From an uncultured Collinsella sp. (GTDB lineage: Bacteria; Actinomycetota; Coriobacteriia; Coriobacteriales; Coriobacteriaceae): a stretch of 36,051 nucleotides of DNA. A program made the translations under genes and the position numbers. The stretch is taken from the NCBI GenBank assembly GCA_900542175.1, contig UQNC01000017.1:1-36051 (forward strand). Reading direction: 5' to 3'. Position 1 is the first letter of the stretch, and every line of letters starts with the position of its first letter. Under the pieces are notes generated by a model that worked only from the letters and a program-made list of their open reading frames with translations, was not told the origin of the DNA and did not search any database. This document shows, one piece after another, positions 24,042 to 31,103 of this stretch.

Positions 24042-25304
24042 CTAAGCGCTGTAGCCCATCGCCTGCAGGACAAACATGACGACCGTGAGTACCGTAATCA
24101 CGGCGATGGTTGCCCACGTGAGCACGTTCCATACGCGGCCGTTGCGGTTGGCGCCCATAATGTGACGGTCGGCGGCGATAACCACCTGAAACACCAGAAC
24201 CACGGGCAGCAGCACGCCGTTGATGACCTGCGAGGTCATCATGATCTGGAACAAATCGACGCCGGGCATGAGTACCAGCACGGCCGAGATACCGATAATG
24301 GCCGTAATGATGCCGCGATAGACCGGAGCCTCGTCCCAACTGCGATCGGCGCCGCGCTCCCAACCAAAAGCCTCGCAGATGGCGCTGGACGTAACGCCCG
24401 GCAGCACGCAGGCAGCCAAGAAGCTCGCGGCGACCAGGCCCGAGGCGAACAGCACCGTGGACCACTGACCCGCGATAGGTTCCAGCGCACGGGCGGCGTC
24501 GGCAGCGTCGCTAATCTGGATACCCGCCGGGAACAGCACCGTGCCGGTCGTGATGATAATGAAGCCGGCGATGATATCGGCAGCGATCGAGCCGCTTACG
24601 GTATCGATACGCTGCAGCACGATGTCGTCCTCGCCCGCGTTCTTATCGACCACGTTGTTCTGCGCCAAGAAGATCATCCACGGCGCAATGGTGGTACCGA
24701 TCGTTGCGACCACGAGCGACACGTAGCTGGGGTCGTTTTGAATGTTGGGGACGACCAAGTCGACCGCGACCTCACCCCAGTTGGGGCCAGCCATAAACGC
24801 GGCGACGATATAGGTCACGAACACACAGCTCACCAGCAGCAAGATCTTCTCGATACGCTGGAAACTTCCCGACATGGTAAGCATCCACACCAGCAGCGCC
24901 ACGAGCGGCACCGAGATGCTCGCCGGGACGCCAAAAAGGGCAAGGCCGCTCGCGATACCCGCGAACTCCGAGATAGTCACGGCCGTGTTGGCGATCAACA
25001 GCGCCGCCATGGCCAGCACGCTCTTGCGCACGCCAAAGCGTTCGCGGATGAGCGACGCCAGACCCTTACCCGTTACGCAACCGCAACGGGCAGCGGTCTC
25101 CTGCGTCACGATAAGCAGAACGGTCATGACGGGAAGCATCCAGAGCATCTTGTAGCCATAGCTGGCGCCCGCACTGGAATACGTGGCGATACCGCCGGCG
25201 TCATTACCCGAAAGCGCCGCCAGCAGACCGGGGCCCATGGCGCCAAAGATGGCCGCAATGGTTAGCTTTTGCTTGGTGCTCGGCTTTTGCTTCGTGTTTT
25301 GCAC
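24042..25304 (-). CDS. Nramp-related divalent metal transporter, NRMT-like (probably Mg2+)
   Basis: A 420-residue, roughly 11-TM transporter of the Nramp/SLC11 fold. The GTG at 25304, with GGTGG upstream and 8 bp after the stop of the preceding gene, is the best start; ATGs further upstream lie inside that gene. Canonical Nramps bind Mn/Fe through 'DPGN' in TM1 and 'MPH' in TM6. Here TM1 reads 'SGNDAGG' (Asp35 kept, Asn replaced by Gly) and TM6 reads 'TTIAPWM' (Met replaced by Ala207, His by Trp209). Loss of the TM6 methionine is the hallmark I recall for the Nramp-related magnesium transporters, one of which was characterised from the coriobacterium Eggerthella lenta. Operon partnership with an MgtE-domain protein supports Mg2+ as the substrate. 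Confidence 0.88.
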   Translation of the reverse strand: MQNTKQKPSTKQKLTIAAIFGAMGPGLLAALSGNDAGGIATYSSAGASYGYKMLWMLPVMTVLLIVTQETAARCGCVTGKGLASLIRERFGVRKSVLAMAALLIANTAVTISEFAGIASGLALFGVPASISVPLVALLVWMLTMSGSFQRIEKILLLVSCVFVTYIVAAFMAGPNWGEVAVDLVVPNIQNDPSYVSLVVATIGTTIAPWMIFLAQNNVVDKNAGEDDIVLQRIDTVSGSIAADIIAGFIIITTGTVLFPAGIQISDAADAARALEPIAGQWSTVLFASGLVAASFLAACVLPGVTSSAICEAFGWERGADRSWDEAPVYRGIITAIIGISAVLVLMPGVDLFQIMMTSQVINGVLLPVVLVFQVVIAADRHIMGANRNGRVWNVLTWATIAVITVLTVVMFVLQAMGYSA

Positions 25305-25312
25305 GCGACCAC

Positions 25313-27157
25313 CTATCCCATGACCGACATGGTGAGCAACACCGCAGCGGTGCAGTACGCCACACACGAGATCATGACGGCAATGACGTTCATGGCGGTA
25401 CCCGACGTATTGAGGTCGTGCTCATCGCGCCAGAACAGCACCATCAGATAGATCACGGCGCTCATGTTGCCAACCAGGCAAATGATGGCCGCGATATTAA
25501 AGCAGCCGGTAAAGAGCTGTTCCTCAAACATGGAGGCATCGGGGAACGCGGCAGTACGCACCAGCTGGGCGCACAGGTAAGTCACGAGCGACAAGATCAG
25601 GCCCATGCCCGTGCTCTGGAAGAAGAATCCCAGGTACGGTTTGGGCTCGTCGTCGTGCCCGTCGTACTCCAGGAAATAGTTCTTGACGAACGACACCATG
25701 CGCGAGGCAGCCAGCAGCACAAGCGGCATGGCGCACATGGGAAACACCACCAGGTGCGCAGAGCCGAGCGCCGTCCCCAGCACCGTCGCCATAATGCACG
25801 AGGCGATGCCCCATACGACGACCCAGTACTGGCGATGAACGAACCAGCTGAGCACGTTCGTCGAGTCGTCCGATGCGCTGTCGCCCGAGCCGACACCGGC
25901 GATCTGCAGGTCCTCCTGATGCTCCTCAGCGATAACGTCCATGGCGTCGTCGAAGGTTACGATACCCAGGATATGACGGTTCTCATCGCAGACAGGGATG
26001 GCAACCAGGTCGTACTTGGTCATCTCGTCCGTCACGTCTTCCTGGTCCTCGTCGGGCGACACATAGACCAGGTCGCGATAGGCAAGCTGCCCCAGTGTGG
26101 CGTCGCGGTCGGCCACGATCAGCGTGCGCAGCGAAAGCACGCCCGTCAGCATGCCGCTCGGGTCCTCGGTGTAGACGTAGTAGACGCTCTCGAAGTCCTC
26201 GTCGAGTTTGCGGATTGCCTCGATGGCATCGCCGACCGTCGCCGTAGCAGGCAGGGCGACAAACTCCGAGGTCATGATACGGCCGGCGGTGTTGTCCTCG
26301 TAGCCCAGCAGGTTGCGAATCGCTTTCTCCTCCTTGACGCCCATCAGGCGCAGGAGCTTCTCGGCCTTCTCGTAATCGAGCTCGTCAATCAGGTCGGCGG
26401 CGTCGTCCGGGTCCATCATGGCCAGCATCGACGATGCGTCGGTGTCGGACATGCCCTCGAGCATCTCGGTCATGAGCTCGTCGTCATCGAACTCAGAGAT
26501 GGCCTCGGCGGCCTGGGCGGTATCGAGCTGCGCGAACACCTGCGCACGCAGGCGCGGGTCGAGCTGCTCGATAATGTCGGCAATGTCGGCGGGGTGCAGC
26601 TCGCCAAGCGTCTTGTGCGACACCGAGAGCTGGATGTTCTTGGTCGAGCGGTCGAGCAAGTCCATGTAGGACCAGGCGATAATGTCCTCGCTGAGCGGCT
26701 TGCCCAGGTGCTTCATAAAGCCCTCGACGACATGCTCGAGCGCAGGGCTGATCGCGCGTAGCAGGCCGCGGGCGCCGACCTCGGCACCCAGCAGGCGCAG
26801 CTGGTTTTCGCCCGACATGGAAAACTTGATGTCGTTTACGCGCACGACCTTCATGCCCTGCGTGTCGACAATCTGCTTGTTGAGCACGTCGCGGGCAAGC
26901 AAGAGTTCGGTCGGCTGCAGGTACGAAAAACGGATTTCGGTGGCCGACGTTTTAAGGTGTACACCCGTCTCGTCGATACGGTCGACCCATTTGCGCCAGC
27001 TGATCATAAACGGCGTCTTGCCGGGGCCGCGGAACGCGAGCGACGTCACGTGCGGAAAAACTTCGCCGGTAGCAATGCCAAAATCGTTGACCACGCCGAG
27101 CTTTTCGCCGTCGACGTCCAAGACCGGCAATTTGAGCATCTCACTCAGATAATTCAA
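25313..27157 (-). CDS. PRC-barrel / MgtE-N / CBS membrane protein, Mg2+ sensing or transport
   Basis: A 614-residue protein. Two PRC-barrel-like domains (about 1-80 and 90-165) precede an acidic MgtE N-terminal helical domain (about 190-295, 'HPADIADIIEQLDP', 'MDPDDAADLIDEL'), a CBS pair (about 300-430) and five C-terminal membrane segments (about 450-614). MgtE N/CBS modules bind Mg2+ and gate a channel. The membrane part has five helices like MgtE but lacks the recognisable MgtE pore motifs, so it may be a divergent channel or a regulator of the co-transcribed NRMT-like transporter. I prefer the TTG at 27157, with GGGGAG upstream, because 'NYLSEMLKLPV' fits PRC-barrel N-termini. The ATG at 27139 is an alternative, one base after the stop of a possible 10-codon upstream frame. 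Confidence 0.85.
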   Translation of the reverse strand: MNYLSEMLKLPVLDVDGEKLGVVNDFGIATGEVFPHVTSLAFRGPGKTPFMISWRKWVDRIDETGVHLKTSATEIRFSYLQPTELLLARDVLNKQIVDTQGMKVVRVNDIKFSMSGENQLRLLGAEVGARGLLRAISPALEHVVEGFMKHLGKPLSEDIIAWSYMDLLDRSTKNIQLSVSHKTLGELHPADIADIIEQLDPRLRAQVFAQLDTAQAAEAISEFDDDELMTEMLEGMSDTDASSMLAMMDPDDAADLIDELDYEKAEKLLRLMGVKEEKAIRNLLGYEDNTAGRIMTSEFVALPATATVGDAIEAIRKLDEDFESVYYVYTEDPSGMLTGVLSLRTLIVADRDATLGQLAYRDLVYVSPDEDQEDVTDEMTKYDLVAIPVCDENRHILGIVTFDDAMDVIAEEHQEDLQIAGVGSGDSASDDSTNVLSWFVHRQYWVVVWGIASCIMATVLGTALGSAHLVVFPMCAMPLVLLAASRMVSFVKNYFLEYDGHDDEPKPYLGFFFQSTGMGLILSLVTYLCAQLVRTAAFPDASMFEEQLFTGCFNIAAIICLVGNMSAVIYLMVLFWRDEHDLNTSGTAMNVIAVMISCVAYCTAAVLLTMSVMG

Positions 27158-27173
27158 TGGTGCTCCCCATCAT
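27141..27173 (-). CDS. Possible 10-codon upstream open reading frame (leader peptide)
   Basis: ATG at 27173 follows GGAGG at an ideal 4-base spacing and encodes M-M-G-S-T-I-E-L-S-E before a TGA. The TGA is separated by one base from an in-frame ATG (27139) of the MgtE-domain gene, so termination here could couple to initiation there. The frame overlaps the TTG start of that gene. It may be a regulatory leader peptide or simply the true ribosome loading site; evidence is positional only. Confidence 0.35.
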   Translation of the reverse strand: MMGSTIELSE

Positions 27174-27180
27174 TATTCCT

Positions 27181-27209
27181 CCGGACGCGGCCGCGCGTGC
27201 GGCGTCCGG
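27181..27209 (-). promoter_or_regulatory. GC-rich hairpin directly upstream of the ribosome binding site
   Basis: CCGGACGC and GCGTCCGG form a perfect 8-bp stem around a 13-base GC-rich loop. It overlaps the GGAGG motif at 27178-27182 and could hide it, giving translational control of the Mg2+ operon. Confidence 0.45.
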
Positions 27210-27261
27210 GGGCTTCTGGATATGTATACGCATGCGCGGGCGGCACGCCGCTCGACGCTTA

Positions 27262-27350
27262 CACCCCGTGCATGCGCAAAAAGCACCTGCATGGGGTCAT
27301 CGACTGTATGGTCGAGGTTTGGATTTCACCTGTAACCTTTCTCTTGACCC
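27262..27350 (-). ncRNA. Candidate structured leader RNA (riboswitch-like) of the Mg2+ transport operon
   Basis: On the minus strand GGGTCA (27350-27345) pairs with TGACCC (27299-27294) and encloses two hairpins, AGGTT/AACCT (27338-27334 with 27319-27315, continued by GG/CC) and CGAC/GTCG (27314-27311 with 27304-27301). This gives a three-way junction of 57 nt. The closing ACCCC can instead pair with GGGGT at 27267-27263, forming a 14-bp hairpin with two mismatches and a TTTTT loop. Such mutually exclusive pairing is the layout of a riboswitch. A TATAGT -10-like box lies just upstream (minus strand, 27366-27371). I do not recognise a known class; the M-box, TPP and yybP-ykoY signatures are absent. 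Confidence 0.4.
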
Positions 27351-27448
27351 TTATTAACCGCAGTAACTATAGCATCAGCATCGCCCTGCGGCATCGAATT
27401 TATGCGCTGCACATTGCAGGCATACCAAACGCTGACGTATCCGTGACA

Positions 27449-27488
27449 TAGCCATTGGGGACGTTCTTAAACGACTACCCAATGACTA
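27449..27488. repeat. GTCCCCAATG-family palindromic repeat abutting a stop codon
   Basis: TAGCC..GACTA bracket the core 'ATTGGGGACGTTCTTAAACG', the inverse of copy 1 at 5327-5355. Its right end includes the TAG stop codon of the deacetylase-like gene. The rest of the interval 27158-27485 holds the leader structures described separately. Confidence 0.6.
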
Positions 27489-28892
27489 CTCTGTGGTGTC
27501 ATCGTCCTCGGCAAGTTGGGGGAACACGGCGTCCTTGGGCATGGTGACCTTCGTCAGCGAGGTGAGCTTTTTGCTCAGCGACGTGTCCGTCTTAACCAGG
27601 TCGCTGAGCGTCACGATCTTGTAGCCGTCGGCAATGAGGCCGTCGATAATCTGCGGCAGCGCCTCGAGCGTCTGCTCGGCGCATTCGTCTCTATCGGTGA
27701 GCAGCACGATACTGCCCGGCGTCACCGAATCGAGCACCGTCGAGACCTGCTCGTCGGCACCGTTGAGCAGCCAGTCGCCCGAGTCAATATTCCACGAGAC
27801 CACGGCGGAGACCAGGTCCATCGCATCAATCCAGTTTTGCTCGTCAAAGGCAGCGTAGGGAGCACGCAGCAGCATCGTCTTCACGCCGGTCGCCGACTTA
27901 ATCGCATCGGTGCCTTTCGTGATCTGCTCGCGTACCGCCTCACGGTCCTGACCCTTGAGCGAATCGTCGCTGTAGCTGTTGGATCCGATTTCGCACCCGG
28001 CATCGACAATCGCCTTGGCCGTGGCGGACGAGGCCTCGACCGCATCGCCCGAAAGGAAGAACGTCGCGGTGACGCCCTTTTCCTTGAGTACCTGCAAAAT
28101 CTGCTTGGTCGCGCCGCTCGGACCCTCGTCAAACGTCAGTGCCACGTACTTTTTGTTGCCCTTGGGCGCCACGCTGGCGCACGCAACAACACAATCGGTG
28201 GCGGGCACAACCTCGCCGCGGTCCTGCGTCTTGCCCGACTGCTCACCAACCCACACCTCGGATCGGCCCTGGACACCCCATGTCTGCACATACTCGATAG
28301 CGCCCGTGCCCTCGACCTTGAGCTTGGGCTCGATAACCGTAGCCTGAACCTCGTGCTTCTCGTAGGTGTTACGACCATCCTTGACCGTCACCTTCTCGCC
28401 GCCCTCAAGTTCGCGACTATCCCATTTGCCTTGCTTCACGCGCTTGCCGTCGACCTTCACCGACAGCTTTTCGCCGCCATGGCGCTTGAGCACGCTGTCG
28501 TCGACGGCCAGCAGATCGCCGGCGTCGTACGTTTCGGTCAGGCTTTGATCGTCGATAAGATTCTGCAACGTAGAGCCCACGCGCACCGCGGTCTTTTGCC
28601 CGTTGAGCTCCACGTCTACGCTGCGGTTGACGTAGCCCACGACGGCAGCGATAAACAGCACGAGCGCGCAACCCACGGCGATAAGCGCATAGGGCAGACG
28701 GGACGGTCGGCGCGGCGAGCGCCCGTTGCCGATGCGCGCGCTGCGATCGCTAAACCCACGGCTATGGTTGAGGTACATCGCACCGGGCTTACGGCGACGT
28801 CGACGCTGACCGCTGGGCAGTTGCCCCAGGTCGCGGCGCGCCGTCGGACGCGCACCCGAGCGCCCGTTTAAGTTAGATTCGTTTTGGCGCAT
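27486..28892 (-). CDS. Membrane-anchored NodB-like polysaccharide deacetylase with altered metal site
   Basis: A 468-residue protein: a very basic cytoplasmic tail (1-65, several RRR runs), one membrane segment (about 67-89), a DUF348/ubiquitin-like region (about 92-175) and an extracellular NodB domain (about 245-425). Active NodB enzymes have TFDDGP, HxxxH, RPPY and LHD. Here these read 'TFDEGP' (Asp255, Glu256), Asn305 and Asp309 in 'GSNSYSDDS', 'RAPY' (343-346) and 'LTD' (398-400). All three metal ligands (Asp, His, His) are thus replaced, by Glu, Asn and Asp, and the motif 5 His by Thr. It is probably inactive as a deacetylase, perhaps a glycan-binding or scaffolding protein, or it uses another metal. 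The family assignment is firm; activity is doubtful. Confidence 0.87.
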   Translation of the reverse strand: MRQNESNLNGRSGARPTARRDLGQLPSGQRRRRRKPGAMYLNHSRGFSDRSARIGNGRSPRRPSRLPYALIAVGCALVLFIAAVVGYVNRSVDVELNGQKTAVRVGSTLQNLIDDQSLTETYDAGDLLAVDDSVLKRHGGEKLSVKVDGKRVKQGKWDSRELEGGEKVTVKDGRNTYEKHEVQATVIEPKLKVEGTGAIEYVQTWGVQGRSEVWVGEQSGKTQDRGEVVPATDCVVACASVAPKGNKKYVALTFDEGPSGATKQILQVLKEKGVTATFFLSGDAVEASSATAKAIVDAGCEIGSNSYSDDSLKGQDREAVREQITKGTDAIKSATGVKTMLLRAPYAAFDEQNWIDAMDLVSAVVSWNIDSGDWLLNGADEQVSTVLDSVTPGSIVLLTDRDECAEQTLEALPQIIDGLIADGYKIVTLSDLVKTDTSLSKKLTSLTKVTMPKDAVFPQLAEDDDTTE

Positions 28893-28913
28893 GTGCCCTC
28901 CCCCATAAACACA

Positions 28914-28943
28914 GCGAGCCGGAGCAACATGTCTCCGGCTCGC
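28914..28943 (-). terminator. Terminator downstream of the PRC-barrel gene
   Basis: An 11-bp perfect stem (28914-28924 with 28933-28943) with an 8-base loop lies 22 bp after the stop of the PRC-barrel gene and upstream of the deacetylase-like gene. The T-tract is weak. Confidence 0.7.
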
Positions 28944-28964
28944 CTCCCATCATTTGGTACGTCG

Positions 28965-29720
28965 CTATTTGCTAGCTTTTGACGAGCCCCCGCTCGCCTT
29001 TTGATATTCGTCCTTAAAGGCCTTGAACATACCGCGCGTCTTGCCGAGTTGCTTGCCCAGTGCGCGGCTGCCTTTGTCCACGACGACCGATCCCTTGTCA
29101 TCGAGCACCTTGGCGCCCTTCTTGACCTTATCGCCCACCACGACACTGGCCTCGGCAGCCTTGGCGGCGGCGCCGCCCGAATATCCGAGCGACTTGACCT
29201 CGTCCGAGACGACCATCGCGCCGTCCGCATAACCGCGCAGCATCGTCGGCGGCACCTGCGTGTCGCCCACCAGCACGCTCGAAGCGGCACCGGCGGTCAC
29301 GTAGAACATCTGCACAATACCCGAGCGCGGCTTGAACTCAACGTCCGAGCAGTAGCCCACGACATCGCCCGATTCCGTGCGCACGTCCATGCCAACCCAG
29401 ATGATGCAATCGTCTAGGTTGATATCGAGGCGCTTGGCCGCGGCGGCATCGTAGGTGCCCTTGACGTCGTCGACCGCGACAGCACCCTCATAGACGCCGA
29501 TGGCATCGAGCGCCACAAAGCGGTCGGGACGCTCGATCATACCCGCGATATCGGACTGGCGGACCATAAAGCCCACCACGCGCGTGCCGCCCGGGGTAAA
29601 GACGGGAAAGTGAATCTTGCCGAGCTTTTTAGGGCTGCGCGGCGTGCCGTCCTTTTTGGTGCGCTTGTCTTCGGGAGGCTTACGATAAACCTTGACGCCG
29701 ACAAAATCCCCTGCGCGCAT
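28965..29720 (-). CDS. PRC-barrel domain protein
   Basis: A 251-residue soluble protein with two PRC-barrel-like segments. The first, about 1-90, holds 'GDFVGVKVYRK' and 'GKIHFPVFTPGGTRVVGFMV'. The second, about 95-150, holds 'CIIWVGMDVRTESGDVVGYCSDVEF'. A Lys/Ala/Gly-rich tail (about 180-251) may bind nucleic acid or membrane. PRC barrels act in RNA processing or as adaptor modules, and a PRC module also occurs in the MgtE-domain protein at 25313-27157. The ATG overlaps the TAA of the upstream YtxH-like gene by one base, so the two are translationally coupled and may work together. Function is otherwise unknown. Confidence 0.82.
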   Translation of the reverse strand: MRAGDFVGVKVYRKPPEDKRTKKDGTPRSPKKLGKIHFPVFTPGGTRVVGFMVRQSDIAGMIERPDRFVALDAIGVYEGAVAVDDVKGTYDAAAAKRLDINLDDCIIWVGMDVRTESGDVVGYCSDVEFKPRSGIVQMFYVTAGAASSVLVGDTQVPPTMLRGYADGAMVVSDEVKSLGYSGGAAAKAAEASVVVGDKVKKGAKVLDDKGSVVVDKGSRALGKQLGKTRGMFKAFKDEYQKASGGSSKASK

Positions 29721-30109
29721 TATGCCTCGGTCGAGGGCTCCGTGGCCTCGGTGTCGGCCTCGGCGACGTTCTCGACCACGACGTCGGCAGCGGGCGTCAC
29801 GTTGCCGCCCGAGATGGCATCGTTGAGCTGCTCGCGAAGCTGGTCCATGCGCTCGCGGGCCAGGTCGACCTTGGCGCGCAGGTCATCGGTCTTGGCGTCG
29901 ACCATCGGGCCAAAGTCATTCACCGCAGCACGGGCCTCCTCGGCGCTGTGCTCGTAGGTGTCGCGCATATTGTCCCAGGCGTCGTTGGCGATATCGGCAG
30001 CCATGGCGCGGGTCTCGGCGCCCGAGCGCGGGGCCAGAGCAACACCGATAATAGCGCCGGCAGCGGCACCAAAAAGTGCGCCGGAGACAAAGCTGAAAGT
30101 CTTACCCAT
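29720..30109 (-). CDS. YtxH-like small membrane protein
   Basis: A 129-residue protein with an N-terminal Gly/Ala-rich membrane segment ('FVSGALFGAAAGAIIGVALAP') followed by 'RSGAETR', the YtxH signature, then an alpha-helical region and an acidic Ala/Glu tail. YtxH proteins are general-stress-associated membrane proteins of unclear role. Two ATGs, 30115 and 30109, share the AGGAGAGGA site; the second has the better spacing. A TATAAT box at 30161-30166 suggests its own promoter, and it overlaps the PRC-barrel gene downstream. Confidence 0.88.
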   Translation of the reverse strand: MGKTFSFVSGALFGAAAGAIIGVALAPRSGAETRAMAADIANDAWDNMRDTYEHSAEEARAAVNDFGPMVDAKTDDLRAKVDLARERMDQLREQLNDAISGGNVTPAADVVVENVAEADTEATEPSTEA

Positions 30110-30160
30110 GATCATTCCTCTCCTGCGGGCACGTCGGTGCCCACCGTTTGAATGCTGTCC

Positions 30161-30166
30161 ATTATA
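30161..30166 (-). promoter_or_regulatory. Consensus -10 box for the YtxH/PRC-barrel operon
   Basis: TATAAT on the minus strand lies about 46 bp upstream of the YtxH-like start. No consensus -35 hexamer is visible at the usual distance, so activation by a regulator or another sigma factor contact is possible. Confidence 0.5.
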
Positions 30167-30245
30167 CCCGCAGCGCATCACTTGCCGCTCCGCTCATCTG
30201 CGTACGGCAAAGGCGCAGGTACGTGATGGTGATAAACGCGTAGGC

Positions 30246-31079
30246 CTACTCCTGAGGCATAGCCGGCATGGCCACCGTGGCACCCGGGTCCTCGCCGGCG
30301 CCGTCCACGAGTGGCAGGCCGCCCTCATGCGCAGGTCCTGCCGGAACCGTCGCCGCACCGCCAAAGACGGCAGCGGAGGCCTCGTGGTTCTCGGCAACCG
30401 CGCCCTCGGTATCAATCGCCACCTGGGGCTCGTCGTCAAAGTTGGGGACGCCCTGGGGCTCGGTGGGAACGGGCTCGGCGGTCGCATCGGCAACGGGCTC
30501 GGCGTCGACCGGCACATCGCCCTCGTCAGCGCCCTCGTCCTCGGCAGCATCTTCGCCGTTCGCAGCAGCGACGGCCTCGTGAGGATCCTTGCCCTCGGCC
30601 TCGGCGCGCATGCCCAGCACCAGGTTGCGCAGGCCCGCGACCGTGCCTTCCACGTCGGGGGCAGGCTGGTCGGCGTGCAGGTACGCCCAGTCCATCATAA
30701 AGGTGGCCGACGACAGCGCACCGATGGCCAGTGCGTCGTCGGGACACGAAAGCTCGACCTCAAAGACACGCTCGTCATGCTCGCTTACGCGCGTGCGGCC
30801 GCACGAGATGCTACCGGCAAGACCGGTCTCGTTCATGAGCTCGACCGTCACGTGCTCCAGCAGGTGGCAGAGCTCGGTCTGACCCATGCAGTCCTGGAAC
30901 TCGCGGCCGGAATCGCCCAGGCACAGGTGCTTGGCAATCGCCGGTACCAGGTAGTACACGCGCGCCGTGGCCTCGATGTCCTCCGAGGTCATGAGCGGCA
31001 TGCCGGGGTTCACCAGCACATGCGCACAGATCTTGTCCTCGCTGACGGTGACCTTAAGGATGTTGAACAGGCCTGCCAT
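30246..31079 (-). CDS. Stand-alone protein with cyanophycin-synthetase N-domain-like region and acidic tail
   Basis: A 277-residue protein from an ATG behind GGGGAG. Residues about 40-145 ('TELCHLLEHVTVELMNETGL', 'SCGRTRVSEHDERVFEVEL', 'DDALAIGALSSA') resemble the N-terminal domain of cyanophycin synthetase CphA, which has the 'HVIEHVALELQ..AG' and 'GRTR...G.Y.V' pattern and binds the growing polymer. The ATP-grasp and Mur-ligase-like domains of CphA are absent. The remaining 120 residues are a low-complexity Ala/Glu/Pro/Asp tail. It sits 24 bp downstream of a CorC-like gene. Its role is unknown; the CphA link is pattern recognition and should be treated as moderate. Confidence 0.75.
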   Translation of the reverse strand: MAGLFNILKVTVSEDKICAHVLVNPGMPLMTSEDIEATARVYYLVPAIAKHLCLGDSGREFQDCMGQTELCHLLEHVTVELMNETGLAGSISCGRTRVSEHDERVFEVELSCPDDALAIGALSSATFMMDWAYLHADQPAPDVEGTVAGLRNLVLGMRAEAEGKDPHEAVAAANGEDAAEDEGADEGDVPVDAEPVADATAEPVPTEPQGVPNFDDEPQVAIDTEGAVAENHEASAAVFGGAATVPAGPAHEGGLPLVDGAGEDPGATVAMPAMPQE

Positions 31080-31103
31080 AACTCTCCCCTACTCTTCCTT
31101 GTC

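Noticed and set aside
27262..27350. M-box, TPP or yybP-ykoY riboswitch
   Set aside because: None of the conserved core strings of these classes could be found; only a generic riboswitch-like fold remains.
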